A stretch of DNA of 22,220 bases from a virus, in the IMG/VR virus record IMGVR_UViG_3300017727_000182, positions 1-22,220 of that record. One strand, 5' to 3'. Position 1 is the first letter of the stretch, and every line of letters begins with the position of its first letter. The position numbers were made by a program, and so were the translations under genes. The notes under the pieces were generated by a model that did no database searches, was not told the origin of the DNA, and saw only the letters and a program-made list of their open reading frames with translations. This document shows positions 7,510-15,934 of this stretch, one piece after another.

Positions 7510-8742
7510 ATGAGTAGAAATCTCTTAAAAGAGGCTATCGCTGATGCTAAAGCTATTAGAGAGTCTGCAATTGCTAACGCAAAGGCTGCTCTGGAAGAAG
7601 CATTTACACCCCACCTAAAAGACATGTTGGCTCAAAGAATCAACGAACTTGAGGAAGGAGAAGTAGATGAGGCTTATCATGGTAAAAGCAAAGACGAAAA
7701 GTCTAAAGAAATGGAAGAAGGTTATAACAAGAAATCTATGTATGAAGAAGAAGTAGAAGAAGGACACATGTCAGATCCTGTGATGAGACGTGGTATGAAA
7801 GGCGACGATGCTGCTGAACGCGAAACAGAAATGATGCGTGAAGAAGACGAAGTTGACTTAGAAGAACTTCTTTCTGAAATGGCAGACGAAGTCAAGGAAG
7901 GTGAACATGAGGAGGTAAAAGAAGCTGCACACGAAGAAGAAGTTGAAACTGAGGAAACCGAAGAAGTCGAAACCGAGGAAGATGCTATTGATATCGAAGA
8001 TATGACTGAAGATGAACTTGCTAAGTTCGTAGAGGAAGTTATCAAGGATATGGTAGATGCTGGTGAACTTGTAGCTGGAGAAGAAATGGAAACTGAAACC
8101 GAAGAGGAAGAAGTTGAAGTAACTGAAGCCCATTGTGGAAGCATGGAAGAAGATGCTGAAAAAATGGAAGAAGCTGCCCATGAAAAAATGGAAGAGGGAG
8201 CCCATGAGGAAGTGGAAGAAGGTATGCATAAAGACAAAATGGAAGAGGAACTTTCTGATTCTGATGTCGAAAAAGTTGATAAAGAAGTTGATGCCGTCAG
8301 AGACGATCTTGATCAAATAGCTAAGTTAGCTAAAGATGCTGGAGAGGATGCTGAGGACATTAAGGATGTTATTGACGAAGATGTAAACGAAGACCTTAAG
8401 GAAGCTTACGATGTCATCTCTACTTTAAGAAAAGAAATTAATGAAGTTAATTTATTAAATTCTAAATTGTTGTATACAAATAAGATTTTCCGAAATAAAA
8501 ATCTTACTGAATCACAAAAAGTACAAGTTTTAAATTCTTTCGATAAAGCCGAAACAGTAAAAGAAGTTAAATTAGTATTTGAATCACTTTCTACAGCATT
8601 AACTGCTAAGAAATCAAATATTAAAGAATCTATGGGATTCGCTTCTAAACCTACTGGAAAAGCTCCTATCACTGAATCTAAAACTGAAGTGATTCATGAA
8701 AACGAAATGGTCGCAAGATTTAAGAAACTTGCTGGCCTCTAA
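7510..8742 (+). CDS. 22: Prohead core scaffold protein, gp22-like
   Basis: The major internal scaffold directs capsid shell assembly and is then degraded by gp21. The 410-residue product has an N-terminal helix typical of the family (LLKEAIADAKAIRESAIANA, 5-24), a long very acidic middle (about residues 70-250) rich in Glu and His, and a helical C-terminal domain (about 250-370) followed by a short basic end (VARFKKLAGL). T4 gp22 is 269 residues; the excess lies mostly in the acidic middle, which contains imperfect repeats of the type H-E-x-(M/V)-E-E-G at 224-242. Possible gp21 sites of the (I/L)-x-E type include LSE at 121-123 and ITE at 387-389. Codon choice is less AT-biased than in neighbouring genes. 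The capsid gene follows within 25 bases. Confidence 0.88.
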   Translation: MSRNLLKEAIADAKAIRESAIANAKAALEEAFTPHLKDMLAQRINELEEGEVDEAYHGKSKDEKSKEMEEGYNKKSMYEEEVEEGHMSDPVMRRGMKGDDAAERETEMMREEDEVDLEELLSEMADEVKEGEHEEVKEAAHEEEVETEETEEVETEEDAIDIEDMTEDELAKFVEEVIKDMVDAGELVAGEEMETETEEEEVEVTEAHCGSMEEDAEKMEEAAHEKMEEGAHEEVEEGMHKDKMEEELSDSDVEKVDKEVDAVRDDLDQIAKLAKDAGEDAEDIKDVIDEDVNEDLKEAYDVISTLRKEINEVNLLNSKLLYTNKIFRNKNLTESQKVQVLNSFDKAETVKEVKLVFESLSTALTAKKSNIKESMGFASKPTGKAPITESKTEVIHENEMVARFKKLAGL

Positions 8743-8766
8743 TTTTTTAATTTTTAATTTTTGACA

Positions 8767-10404
8767 ATGTCACAATTAAATTCATTACTCGAAAGTGCTA
8801 ATCAGTACAAATCACTACAAAGTGATGCTACTAGATTAGCCTCAAAATGGTCCAAAACTGGACTTCTTGAAGGCCTCAATGGTGAAGCCGACAAGAACAA
8901 TATGTCAATGATTCTTGAGAACCAAGCTAAGCAATTAGTTCAAGAATCTTCACTATCAGGTGGTGGTGTTGACGGTGCTAGCTTTACAGCTGGAACTGGT
9001 GAACAATGGGCTGGTGTAGCTCTTCCATTGGTAAGAAAAGTATTTGGTCAAATTGCTGCTAAAGAATTTGTCTCAGTACAACCAATGAACCTACCTTCAG
9101 GTCTTGTATTTTACTTAGATTTCCAATATGGTACTAGTAAGAATCCTTTTACTGCTGCTACTTCTATGTATGGTGATAAAGGTGGAAATGAGCCTTTTGG
9201 TAACACTAACACTGGTGGTCTTTATGGTGCTGGTAGATATTCTTATTCTATCAACAGTACTGGATCCGTAACAAATGCTGCAATTGCAACAGCTTCTTGG
9301 TCTGATGCAGACTATGATGCTGATTTTTCAGCTTCTGCTACAGGTGATCAATTAAGAACTGTAACTGTTCTTTCTGCTTCTACAGTATTCCCTAACGTGG
9401 ATACTGAAGCTGTAAGATCATTTAGATTATTCTTAGATGGTACTGAAGCAACCCAATATCCAGCATTTACTGAATATGCAGCATCAACTGATGCTATTAA
9501 GTTTGTTATCAGTTCTGCTTCATTAGCAAATAATGATGTTGATGATGTATTCTCTATCTCAGGTTCATTGCAACCAACTGATGCTATGAGAGGTGATTTC
9601 GAAGATAGAAACACTAGGCTTAATGACACTAATAACCCAATTTCTATTCCAGAAATCAACGTTCAGATGCAATCATCTGCGATTGTTGCTAAAACACGTA
9701 AGCTTAAAGCTGTATGGACTCCTGAGTTCGCACAAGACTTGAACGCTTACCACGCATTGGATGCTGAAGCTGAATTGACTTCTGTCATGAGTGAGTATAT
9801 CTCATTAGAGATTGACCTCGAAATTCTTGACATGTTGATCGAATCAGCGGCTGCTGGTACTGAAGTATGGAGTGCTGTTAATAACAGATCTATTGTTGAT
9901 AATGGTGCTGATGGAACAGTTACTGACCTTGGATTTTATAATACACAAGGACAGTGGTTCCAAACTCTTGGTACTAAAATCCAAAAGCTGAGTAACGCTA
10001 TCCATCAAAGAACACTTCGTGGTGGTGCTAACTTCCTCGTATGTTCCCCAACTGTAGCTACAATTCTTGAGTCTATCCCAGGATTTGCTGCAGGAAATAA
10101 TGGCGATGCTGCTCAAATGTCTTATGCATTTGGTGTACAGAAAGCAGGTCAGTTGAACTCACGTTATACTGTCTACAAAAATCCTTACATGACTGAAAAT
10201 ACAATCTTGTTAGGATTTAGAGGAGGACAGTTCTTGGAAGCTGGTGCAGTATTTGCTCCATATATTCCATTAATCATGACACCTCTTGTGTACGATCCAG
10301 AAACATTTACGCCACGTAAAGGTCTCTTGACTCGCTACGCTAAGAAAGTAGTTCGTCCTGAATTCTATGGTAAGATTCTATGTGATGGTTTGAATACTCT
10401 CTAA
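8767..10404 (+). CDS. 23: Major capsid protein, gp23-like
   Basis: This forms the hexameric capsid shell. The frame is open from a TTG at 8761, but I prefer the ATG at 8767, giving MSQLN and 545 residues (T4 gp23 has 521). The N-terminal region of about 60 residues resembles the T4 propeptide: WSKTGLLEGL (28-37) matches T4's WKPLLEG, and ILENQAKQL (49-57) matches T4's FENQ. Propeptide removal is expected near LVQE (57-60), with alternative (I/L)-x-E sites at 33-35 and 49-51. SVQPMNLPSGLVFYL corresponds to T4's GVQPMNSPTG. The C-terminus includes LLTRYAKKVVRPEFYGKIL. Frequent CGT Arg and C-ending codons fit very high expression. Tandem stops TAA TAG are followed by a strong terminator. Confidence 0.95.
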   Translation: MSQLNSLLESANQYKSLQSDATRLASKWSKTGLLEGLNGEADKNNMSMILENQAKQLVQESSLSGGGVDGASFTAGTGEQWAGVALPLVRKVFGQIAAKEFVSVQPMNLPSGLVFYLDFQYGTSKNPFTAATSMYGDKGGNEPFGNTNTGGLYGAGRYSYSINSTGSVTNAAIATASWSDADYDADFSASATGDQLRTVTVLSASTVFPNVDTEAVRSFRLFLDGTEATQYPAFTEYAASTDAIKFVISSASLANNDVDDVFSISGSLQPTDAMRGDFEDRNTRLNDTNNPISIPEINVQMQSSAIVAKTRKLKAVWTPEFAQDLNAYHALDAEAELTSVMSEYISLEIDLEILDMLIESAAAGTEVWSAVNNRSIVDNGADGTVTDLGFYNTQGQWFQTLGTKIQKLSNAIHQRTLRGGANFLVCSPTVATILESIPGFAAGNNGDAAQMSYAFGVQKAGQLNSRYTVYKNPYMTENTILLGFRGGQFLEAGAVFAPYIPLIMTPLVYDPETFTPRKGLLTRYAKKVVRPEFYGKILCDGLNTL

Positions 10405-10425
10405 TAGTAATTTTCCTTAATTAAG

Positions 10426-10454
10426 AAGGGGGTGCCGTAAGGCACCCCTTTTTT
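10426..10454 (+). terminator. Strong intrinsic terminator after the major capsid gene
   Basis: GGGGTGCC (10429-10436) pairs perfectly with GGCACCCC (10441-10448) around a GTAA (GNRA-type) tetraloop. Outer A/T pairs extend the stem, and six T residues (10449-10454) follow. It lies 21 bases after the gp23 stop and should end the scaffold/capsid transcript. Confidence 0.93.
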
Positions 10455-10469
10455 ATGCTTATGTTCTAG

Positions 10470-10478
10470 TATTTATAA
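10470..10478 (+). promoter_or_regulatory. Late-promoter-like motif (phoH)
   Basis: TATTTATAA lies 15 bases after the capsid terminator and 32 bases before the phoH ATG, in the right place to restart transcription. Confidence 0.5.
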
Positions 10479-10510
10479 GTGTAATTAAGTTACTAATTTA
10501 ATATTTTTAT

Positions 10511-11200
10511 ATGGCGGATAATCAATTAACTGTAAAAAGAAAACCAAAAAACCCAATAAAATTTAAAGTTCAACTAAATGAAGAACAAAAGATTGCAAAA
10601 CAAATAGTACTAGATAATACTTTAACCATGTTAGCGGGTTCGGCAGGATCGGGTAAAACCTTTTTAGCTTGTCAAATCGCACTAGATGGTTTATTTTCAA
10701 GAAGATACGAAAAAATTATTATAACAAGGCCAACTGTATCTAAGGAAGATATAGGATTTCTACCAGGTAATTTAAGAGAAAAAATGGATCCTTGGCTACA
10801 ACCCATTTATGAAAATATGTATTCCTTATATGATAAAGATAAGGTTGCTAAATGTCTTGCAGATGATCAAATTAAAATTGTTCCCCTTAGTTTTATGCGT
10901 GGTAATACATTTTTAAATAGTATGGTTATTGTTGATGAAGCACAAAATGTCACTCACAACCAAATGGAAATGATTGTAACTAGAATTGGTTTAAATTCAA
11001 AAATGATTGTTTGTGGTGATAAAAAACAAGTAGATTTAAAAAGAAAATCCGATTCGGGTTTTAATTTTTTATATAAAGCAGCAGACCACATAAATGGATT
11101 AGCGTCTGTTACCTTAACAACAAACCATAGAAGTCCAATAGTTGAAGAACTAATTGATTTTTATACTAATTCACATAAACAGGGACTCATAAAACTCTAA
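10511..11200 (+). CDS. phoH: PhoH-like P-loop ATPase
   Basis: This belongs to the PhoH family of ATPases, common as auxiliary genes in marine phages; the cellular role is not settled (phosphate starvation or RNA metabolism have been proposed). The 229-residue product has the complete ATPase core: Walker A GSAGSGKT (43-50), the IITRPTVSKEDIGFLPG segment (70-86), Walker B MVIVDEAQN (138-146), GDKKQVDL (169-176) and a terminal NHRSP arginine motif. It lacks the extra N- or C-terminal domains of cellular PhoH proteins. It lies between the capsid terminator and the neck genes, with its own TATTTATAA motif at 10470, so it is probably transcribed separately from gp23. It is not a virion part in T4, so its presence in the structural block is notable. 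Confidence 0.93.
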   Translation: MADNQLTVKRKPKNPIKFKVQLNEEQKIAKQIVLDNTLTMLAGSAGSGKTFLACQIALDGLFSRRYEKIIITRPTVSKEDIGFLPGNLREKMDPWLQPIYENMYSLYDKDKVAKCLADDQIKIVPLSFMRGNTFLNSMVIVDEAQNVTHNQMEMIVTRIGLNSKMIVCGDKKQVDLKRKSDSGFNFLYKAADHINGLASVTLTTNHRSPIVEELIDFYTNSHKQGLIKL

Positions 11201-11209
11201 TATTTATAA
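11201..11209 (+). promoter_or_regulatory. Late-promoter-like motif (gp13)
   Basis: TATTTATAA begins immediately after the phoH stop codon and ends nine bases before the gp13 ATG. Confidence 0.5.
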
Positions 11210-11218
11210 AGAAACAAC

Positions 11219-12370
11219 ATGGCAAACGTACCTATATGGCCTGGATCATCCTCATTCTTTCCTGGAGAAACTCCTTTTGGGTTTTACGATGGTGATTTAG
11301 ATTTCCAAACTGATGCTGATAAATTTGCAAAATTTGCATCTCAAAGATTGGGTTACCCTATTGTTGATGTAGAATTACAGGATATTCAATTTTATACAGC
11401 ATTAGAAGAAGCAGTTACTACCTATGGGAATGAAGTTTATGCTTATAGAGTAAGACAAGACTATTTAACTTTAGAAGGAGGACCTACGGGTTCTAATCTT
11501 AATAATACTCTTATTACACCTAATATGGGTACAATAGTGAGATTATCTCAACAATATGGGGAAGAAGCGGGTACAGGTGGGAATGTAACGTGGAGAACGG
11601 GTTCATTACCTTTATCAAGAGGCACCCAAAAATATGATTTGAATGCTTGGGCAAATGCAAGTGCTTCATTGGGTACTAATGACAGTATAGAAGTAAAAAG
11701 AATATTTTATTACCCACCACCAGCAGTAGTAAGGTACTTTGACCCCTATGCATCCTCGGGATTAGGGTTTAATAGTATGATGGATGGTTTTGGTTTTGGA
11801 AGTTATTCTCCTGCTATTAACTTTCTTCTAATGCCCTTGAGTTTTGATTTACAAAAACTTCAAGCTATAGAAATGAATGATCAAGTTAGAAAATCTAACT
11901 ATTCATTTGAACTTATAAATAACCAATTAAAAATCTTCCCTATTCCCCAAGAAGATGGGACTTTATATTTTGAATATATAAAAACTCAGGATAGATACTC
12001 TTCATCTTTTAATAATGCTTATAGTGGTATAACTAATGTGTCTAATGTACCATATACAAATCCAATCTATAGTCAAATAAACTCAGTAGGTAGAAGTTGG
12101 GTTTATGAGTATGCTTTAGCATTAAGTAAAGAAATGTTAGGATATGTAAGGGGTAAATATTCGAGTGTACCAATTCCTGAAGCTGAAGTAACTTTAAACC
12201 AATCTGATTTAATTGCAGCTGCTACAGATGAAAAAAATAATTTAATTGAAAGACTAAGGGGTTATTTAGATGAAACCTCAAGAGATAAGTTATTAGAAAG
12301 GAGAGCTCAAGAAGCTGAGTATAAACAAAAAGAACTGGCTCAAGTACCTTACGTAATTTATATAGCATAG
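11219..12370 (+). CDS. 13: Neck protein, gp13-like (head completion/adaptor)
   Basis: In T4, gp13 and gp14 close the filled head and form the connector for the tail. The 383-residue product has the adaptor-type start: a helix KFAKFASQRLGYPIVDVELQ (35-54), in which 'LGYPIVDVE' resembles the 'LG-P-(I/V)-x-V-E' start of T4-like gp13 proteins, then FYTALEEAVTTYG (58-70). The rest is Pro/Tyr/Phe-rich and a charged helical C-terminus follows (about 335-375). T4 gp13 has 309 residues, so this version is longer, mostly in a Gly/Phe-rich middle near 190-215. The gp13 assignment rests on this motif plus the fact that gp14 and gp15 follow in T4 order. A TATTTATAA motif sits directly after the phoH stop, nine bases before its ATG. 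Confidence 0.78.
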   Translation: MANVPIWPGSSSFFPGETPFGFYDGDLDFQTDADKFAKFASQRLGYPIVDVELQDIQFYTALEEAVTTYGNEVYAYRVRQDYLTLEGGPTGSNLNNTLITPNMGTIVRLSQQYGEEAGTGGNVTWRTGSLPLSRGTQKYDLNAWANASASLGTNDSIEVKRIFYYPPPAVVRYFDPYASSGLGFNSMMDGFGFGSYSPAINFLLMPLSFDLQKLQAIEMNDQVRKSNYSFELINNQLKIFPIPQEDGTLYFEYIKTQDRYSSSFNNAYSGITNVSNVPYTNPIYSQINSVGRSWVYEYALALSKEMLGYVRGKYSSVPIPEAEVTLNQSDLIAAATDEKNNLIERLRGYLDETSRDKLLERRAQEAEYKQKELAQVPYVIYIA

Positions 12371-12371
12371 T

Positions 12372-12887
12372 ATGGCATTATTTGGAGGATCAAGAGATGT
12401 AGATTTAATTAGAAAGTTAAATAGAGAATTAATGGGTGATATAATCACCCAACAGGCTTCTTTCTATGTGCACCGACTTGAAGAAACAAAAGTTAACATG
12501 TATGGTGAGGCAGCTGATGGTTACTTCTTTGAGGGACCTTATATATTTAATTGTTTAGTTCAAAGAACACCTCAAGTATTCCAAGAAGCTGATATGATAC
12601 TTGAAACTCAATATGAGGTAACTTTTAGATTTTTTAGAGATGATTTAGTAGATGCTGATGTAGTACCTAAAGTAGGAGATTACATAATGTATGAAGATAA
12701 TTATCATATTGTAAATGACACTTACTCAAATCAATATTTTGTTGGTAAAAATCCCCAATATCCTAACAATAAAAACCCCCTCAACCCTGGATTGGAAAAT
12801 TTTGGAACTAATTTATCCGTAGTTTGTATAACAAATATTGTACCTGCTGATAGATTAGGAATAACTCAAGAAAGATATCAACAATAA
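12372..12887 (+). CDS. 14: Neck protein, gp14-like
   Basis: A head-closure component of the neck. The 171-residue product shows a T4 gp14-like arrangement: MYGEA (43-47), compared with the YGED-type segment of T4 gp14, followed by a 'VGDYIMYEDNYHIVNDTY' segment (101-118) corresponding to T4's GDLIYFPMDNSLFEI, then NQYFVGKNPQYP. T4 gp14 is 256 residues, so this is a shorter form. The gene starts one base after the gp13 stop and its own stop overlaps the gp15 start (TAATG), which fits coordinated production of the three neck proteins. The match is by eye and motif order, so a search is needed to confirm it, though the gene order strongly supports it. Confidence 0.8.
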   Translation: MALFGGSRDVDLIRKLNRELMGDIITQQASFYVHRLEETKVNMYGEAADGYFFEGPYIFNCLVQRTPQVFQEADMILETQYEVTFRFFRDDLVDADVVPKVGDYIMYEDNYHIVNDTYSNQYFVGKNPQYPNNKNPLNPGLENFGTNLSVVCITNIVPADRLGITQERYQQ

Positions 12888-13795
12888 TGGCACAAGAATT
12901 TAGAAAACCCATACCACCACGTCAAAAAGAACTTTCAAAAAGATTACAAGTCCCCTATAAGGATGGTGAAGGTAGATTTGATAGAGGAAATCCTAATAAT
13001 GCATCTTATAATAATCTTGAAAGGGGTAACCAAGTTTCATTTAAAGGAGATGATGTAAAGCCTTTTTCTATAGGTATTAAAGATATAGATGAAGCTATTC
13101 TCTATTATATGAAAAATGTTATTAAACCATCTGTCCAGCAAAATGGTACTAAATTAGATGTTCCCGTTTTATATGGGGATTCTGAAAGATGGAATCAAGT
13201 TCAGAAATTAGGATATATTAGGGATGGTAATGATAAACCAATGTTGCCCCTTATACTATTTAAAAGAACTAATCTTGCTAAAGAAAGATTCACATCTAAA
13301 ATTGATGCTAATAACCCTCACAACATTCAAGTTTTTACTAAAACTTATAATAAAAAAAATGCTTATAGTAGTTTTGATGTTTTGAATAGAAATTTTCCTC
13401 AAAAACAATATTATGTAACAGTAATGCCTGATTATGTAAATATTGATTATGATGTAATTATTTCTACTTACTTTGTAGAACAAAATAACAAAATTATAGA
13501 AGCAATGAATTATGCTTCTGATTCATATTGGGGTGATCCTGAAAGATTTAAATTTAGGGCTAGAATTGATAGTTTTGCTACTAATACTGAAGTACCTCTG
13601 GGAGCCGAAAGAGTAGTAAAAACCACATTTTCTATTAAATTATATGGTTACATAGTTCCAGATACATATCTAAGAGATATTAATGCCGCTAAGAAAATAG
13701 ATGAAAAGACTAAAATAACTATTACTACTGAAACACAAATTCCAGCTGATAATACACAAAGTATAAATCAGCGTATTTATAATAAAGAACTATAA
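12887..13795 (+). CDS. 15: Tail completion/sheath stabiliser protein, gp15-like
   Basis: In T4, the gp15 hexamer caps the finished tail and joins it to the head neck. The 302-residue product follows the T4 gp15 motif order: VPVLYGDSERW (92-102, T4 VPITYASKEHF), a strand region DYDVIISTYFVEQNNKIIEA (187-206, T4 SIFTRYEDDMFQIVEQ), and a hydrophobic KTTFSIKLYGYIVP (245-258, T4 LTFEVNGWMYP). A polar N-terminal extension of about 60 residues and a Thr/Asn-rich C-terminal tail lie outside the core. The start overlaps the gp14 stop by one base. A TATTTATAA motif inside its last codons (13774-13782) is placed to serve the following fibre gene. Confidence 0.85.
   Translation: MAQEFRKPIPPRQKELSKRLQVPYKDGEGRFDRGNPNNASYNNLERGNQVSFKGDDVKPFSIGIKDIDEAILYYMKNVIKPSVQQNGTKLDVPVLYGDSERWNQVQKLGYIRDGNDKPMLPLILFKRTNLAKERFTSKIDANNPHNIQVFTKTYNKKNAYSSFDVLNRNFPQKQYYVTVMPDYVNIDYDVIISTYFVEQNNKIIEAMNYASDSYWGDPERFKFRARIDSFATNTEVPLGAERVVKTTFSIKLYGYIVPDTYLRDINAAKKIDEKTKITITTETQIPADNTQSINQRIYNKEL
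13774..13782 (+). promoter_or_regulatory. Late-promoter-like motif inside the end of gp15
   Basis: TATTTATAA, followed by TAAAG, lies in the last codons of gp15 and 16 bases before the fibre-like gene ATG. It matches the spacing of the intergenic copies although it is inside coding sequence. Confidence 0.4.
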
Positions 13796-13798
13796 CAT

Positions 13799-15121
13799 AT
13801 GGCAAAGGTATTAAATTATGAATCCCAAATAAGTCAATCCTTAGTAATTCAGTCTTGGCATGTTTCTCAATCTGTTGATGCATTCACAGGTGCAGATGCT
13901 TTTGATATTACATTATCAGGATCATCAACTATTACGGGATCAACTAATATTTTAGCTTCAGATGCATCAAATCTAACTTTAGAGGTAAATGAATCTGCTT
14001 CATTTGAATTTTTAACCGGAGCACCTAATACAGGTTCATTTATAGTTCAAACTTCCCCAGATACAGGTAAAGGTGCTTTACAATCTTATTTTGGTCAAGG
14101 AACAGGAACAGTTTTTAGTGCAACTGTACCTAACCAGTTATTTGGGTTAAAATATACAACAGGCTCTAATGCATCAGAAGGCGAACTTGCCATGACATTT
14201 GGTAAGAGAGATTTATCTGGTTTAGGTTCACCAGCACTCAACATGAATAATTTTTATGTTGCTTATGAGCCAGGTGGGATATTTACAAATGCCCAAGGAG
14301 AATTAGAATTACATCTAGGTGAACACGACCAGGTTGGTTCTGGTATAGTATTACAATATAGAGGAGGACCTTCAGGAACATCACAAACATCATCATATGC
14401 AGGGTATTTTTCATCATCTGCATTTCCAAATCAACAACTCCACACAAGACCATTTGCAATCAGTGCAACCCAAACAACAGTAAATGATTCTAATCCTGCA
14501 TTTGTAATTAACACAGATATTACAGATTTAACTACATCTAATTTTAGTGTAGATTATGGGGGTAATGTAGTATTTAATGGTAATGTGAGTGGTAGTGGAG
14601 CTAATTCTTCATATACTGGAGATGAATATAATGCCCATGGGGATGATGCAAATTCGGGATTCACTTTATTATCGTTAACTAATAAACCTATTCTTTCTGC
14701 AGGTAATGGTAAAGTAAATCTAGGACCTCCAATTACTACAACTATACCAACTAAATTAACTTCTGATAATGTAGAAATTTCTGGACATGTATCGGGGTCA
14801 GGTTCAGCATGCTTTCAGGGTGGTAAACCTATAGTCACCCATACAACCGATTTAACTAACGCTTTAGCTAATGCTGGACGTTATCATATTGTAGGTGGTA
14901 ATTTAACCTGTTCTGTAGAAGAACTTCCAGCAGTCCCAACTGGGGCTGAATTTGAATTCTTTCAAACATCATCTACAGGCCAATTTTTATTTGAAACAGG
15001 TTCCGGAACTTCGATTTTATCTAAAGATGGAAATTTAAAATTAGTAGGTCAAGGTTCAGCAGCTACACTTAAAAAAGTAGCAGGTGCTACATATCATCTA
15101 GTAGGCGATTTAACTTCTTAA
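13799..15121 (+). CDS. Probable tail fibre or decoration protein
   Basis: I do not recognise a named family. The 440 residues are rich in Gly, Ser, Thr and Asn, with no long helices, as expected of a beta-rich fibre. The N-terminus (LVIQSWHVSQSVDAFTGADA, about 15-34) is a compact predicted beta segment. The middle contains alternating short strands and a GNVVFNGNVSGSGAN motif. The last 60 residues form an ordered-looking beta domain (GAEFEFFQTSSTGQFLFETG then KLVGQGSAATLKKV) and end in TYHLVGDL, a pattern I associate with C-terminal domains of phage fibres and adhesins. It follows the neck genes and precedes the lectin-like gene, which fits a virion surface protein. Attachment site and receptor are unknown. 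Confidence 0.65.
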   Translation: MAKVLNYESQISQSLVIQSWHVSQSVDAFTGADAFDITLSGSSTITGSTNILASDASNLTLEVNESASFEFLTGAPNTGSFIVQTSPDTGKGALQSYFGQGTGTVFSATVPNQLFGLKYTTGSNASEGELAMTFGKRDLSGLGSPALNMNNFYVAYEPGGIFTNAQGELELHLGEHDQVGSGIVLQYRGGPSGTSQTSSYAGYFSSSAFPNQQLHTRPFAISATQTTVNDSNPAFVINTDITDLTTSNFSVDYGGNVVFNGNVSGSGANSSYTGDEYNAHGDDANSGFTLLSLTNKPILSAGNGKVNLGPPITTTIPTKLTSDNVEISGHVSGSGSACFQGGKPIVTHTTDLTNALANAGRYHIVGGNLTCSVEELPAVPTGAEFEFFQTSSTGQFLFETGSGTSILSKDGNLKLVGQGSAATLKKVAGATYHLVGDLTS

Positions 15122-15122
15122 T

Positions 15123-15932
15123 ATGTCGTCATTAGGAATTATAGCTTTATCAGGCGCTAAAATGGTAGATAAATATAGAGCTAATATTAGATTAGCATAT
15201 TCTATAAGAAAACTATCCTCAGCATATACCGGAGATGTGATCAGAGTAAGAGAATCATCAGGTAATGCTGAAGCAGATATTGGATTTGATAGTAGTGGTA
15301 ACCTTGATGAAGCTGCATTGTTAACGCATTGTGGAAGTAATGATGGTTTTATTACAAAGTGGTATGATCAAAGTGGTAATGGTGGAAATTTAGAGCAAAC
15401 TACAACAGCAAATCAACCACAAATAGTATCAAGTGGTGCAGTATTAAAAGAAAACGGAAAGCCCATAATCACAGGCCTAGCTGCAAGTAATGGATCACAT
15501 TTAGATTTGATATCATCAAAAACTACATACTTACCATCAACAGGACAACATTATTTCTTCTCAGTAAGTAAGGTATCAACAGATAGAGCTATTTTATATC
15601 GAGAGGATACAAGATTTCAATTGATAGCACAAAACGGTAACACATCAACAAATACAAGAAATGATCCTAATTACTTGTCAAACACTTACAGAAAAAATTC
15701 CGCTGCATATACACCAACTAATAGAGGAGAAGTACGTACGAGTTTCAGTTCACAACATTTATTAACTATTAATGGTAGTTTAGATAACGGGGTCAGTTCT
15801 TTTGTATTAGGATATGGTGCATCTGAATTTGCTAATTATAATATGCAAGAATTTATCGTTTATGAAGGTGATTTATCAAATATACAGATCGGCTTGGAAA
15901 AAGAAGTAAATAACTATTATTCTATATTTTAA
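15123..15932 (+). CDS. ArfB/LamG-like carbohydrate-binding protein, probable adhesin
   Basis: The 269-residue product has an N-terminal segment with LAYSIRKLSSAYTGDVIRVR (24-43) and DIGFDSSGNLDEAAL (52-66), then FITKWYDQSGNGGNLEQ (76-92) and TANQPQIV (95-102). This pattern matches the concanavalin-like beta-sandwich of the ArfB (alpha-L-arabinofuranosidase B catalytic-type) family widespread in phage and bacterial surface proteins. I do not see enough to say that catalytic residues are kept, so binding rather than cleavage is the safer reading. The C-terminus (NYNMQEFIVYEGDLS) is also typical of LamG-like folds. It starts two bases after the preceding fibre-like gene and is probably part of the same tail-surface unit. 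Receptor or glycan specificity is unknown. Confidence 0.7.
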   Translation: MSSLGIIALSGAKMVDKYRANIRLAYSIRKLSSAYTGDVIRVRESSGNAEADIGFDSSGNLDEAALLTHCGSNDGFITKWYDQSGNGGNLEQTTTANQPQIVSSGAVLKENGKPIITGLAASNGSHLDLISSKTTYLPSTGQHYFFSVSKVSTDRAILYREDTRFQLIAQNGNTSTNTRNDPNYLSNTYRKNSAAYTPTNRGEVRTSFSSQHLLTINGSLDNGVSSFVLGYGASEFANYNMQEFIVYEGDLSNIQIGLEKEVNNYYSIF

Positions 15933-15934
15933 CT

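Noticed and set aside
7722-8316. Long Ser-rich and Phe-rich reading frames on the minus strand
   Set aside because: They are mirror images of the acidic Glu-rich scaffold gene (GAA/GAG codons read as TTC/CTC) and have no leader or neighbours; they are composition artefacts.
8135-8320. Lys/Trp-rich 61-residue frame on the + strand inside the scaffold gene
   Set aside because: It is an out-of-frame reading of the Glu/Met repeats and has no independent support.
8761-8766. TTGACA resembling a -35 box, and TTG as a start for the capsid gene
   Set aside because: It sits directly against the ATG at 8767 with no room for a -10, and the ATG gives the more natural N-terminus (MSQLN).
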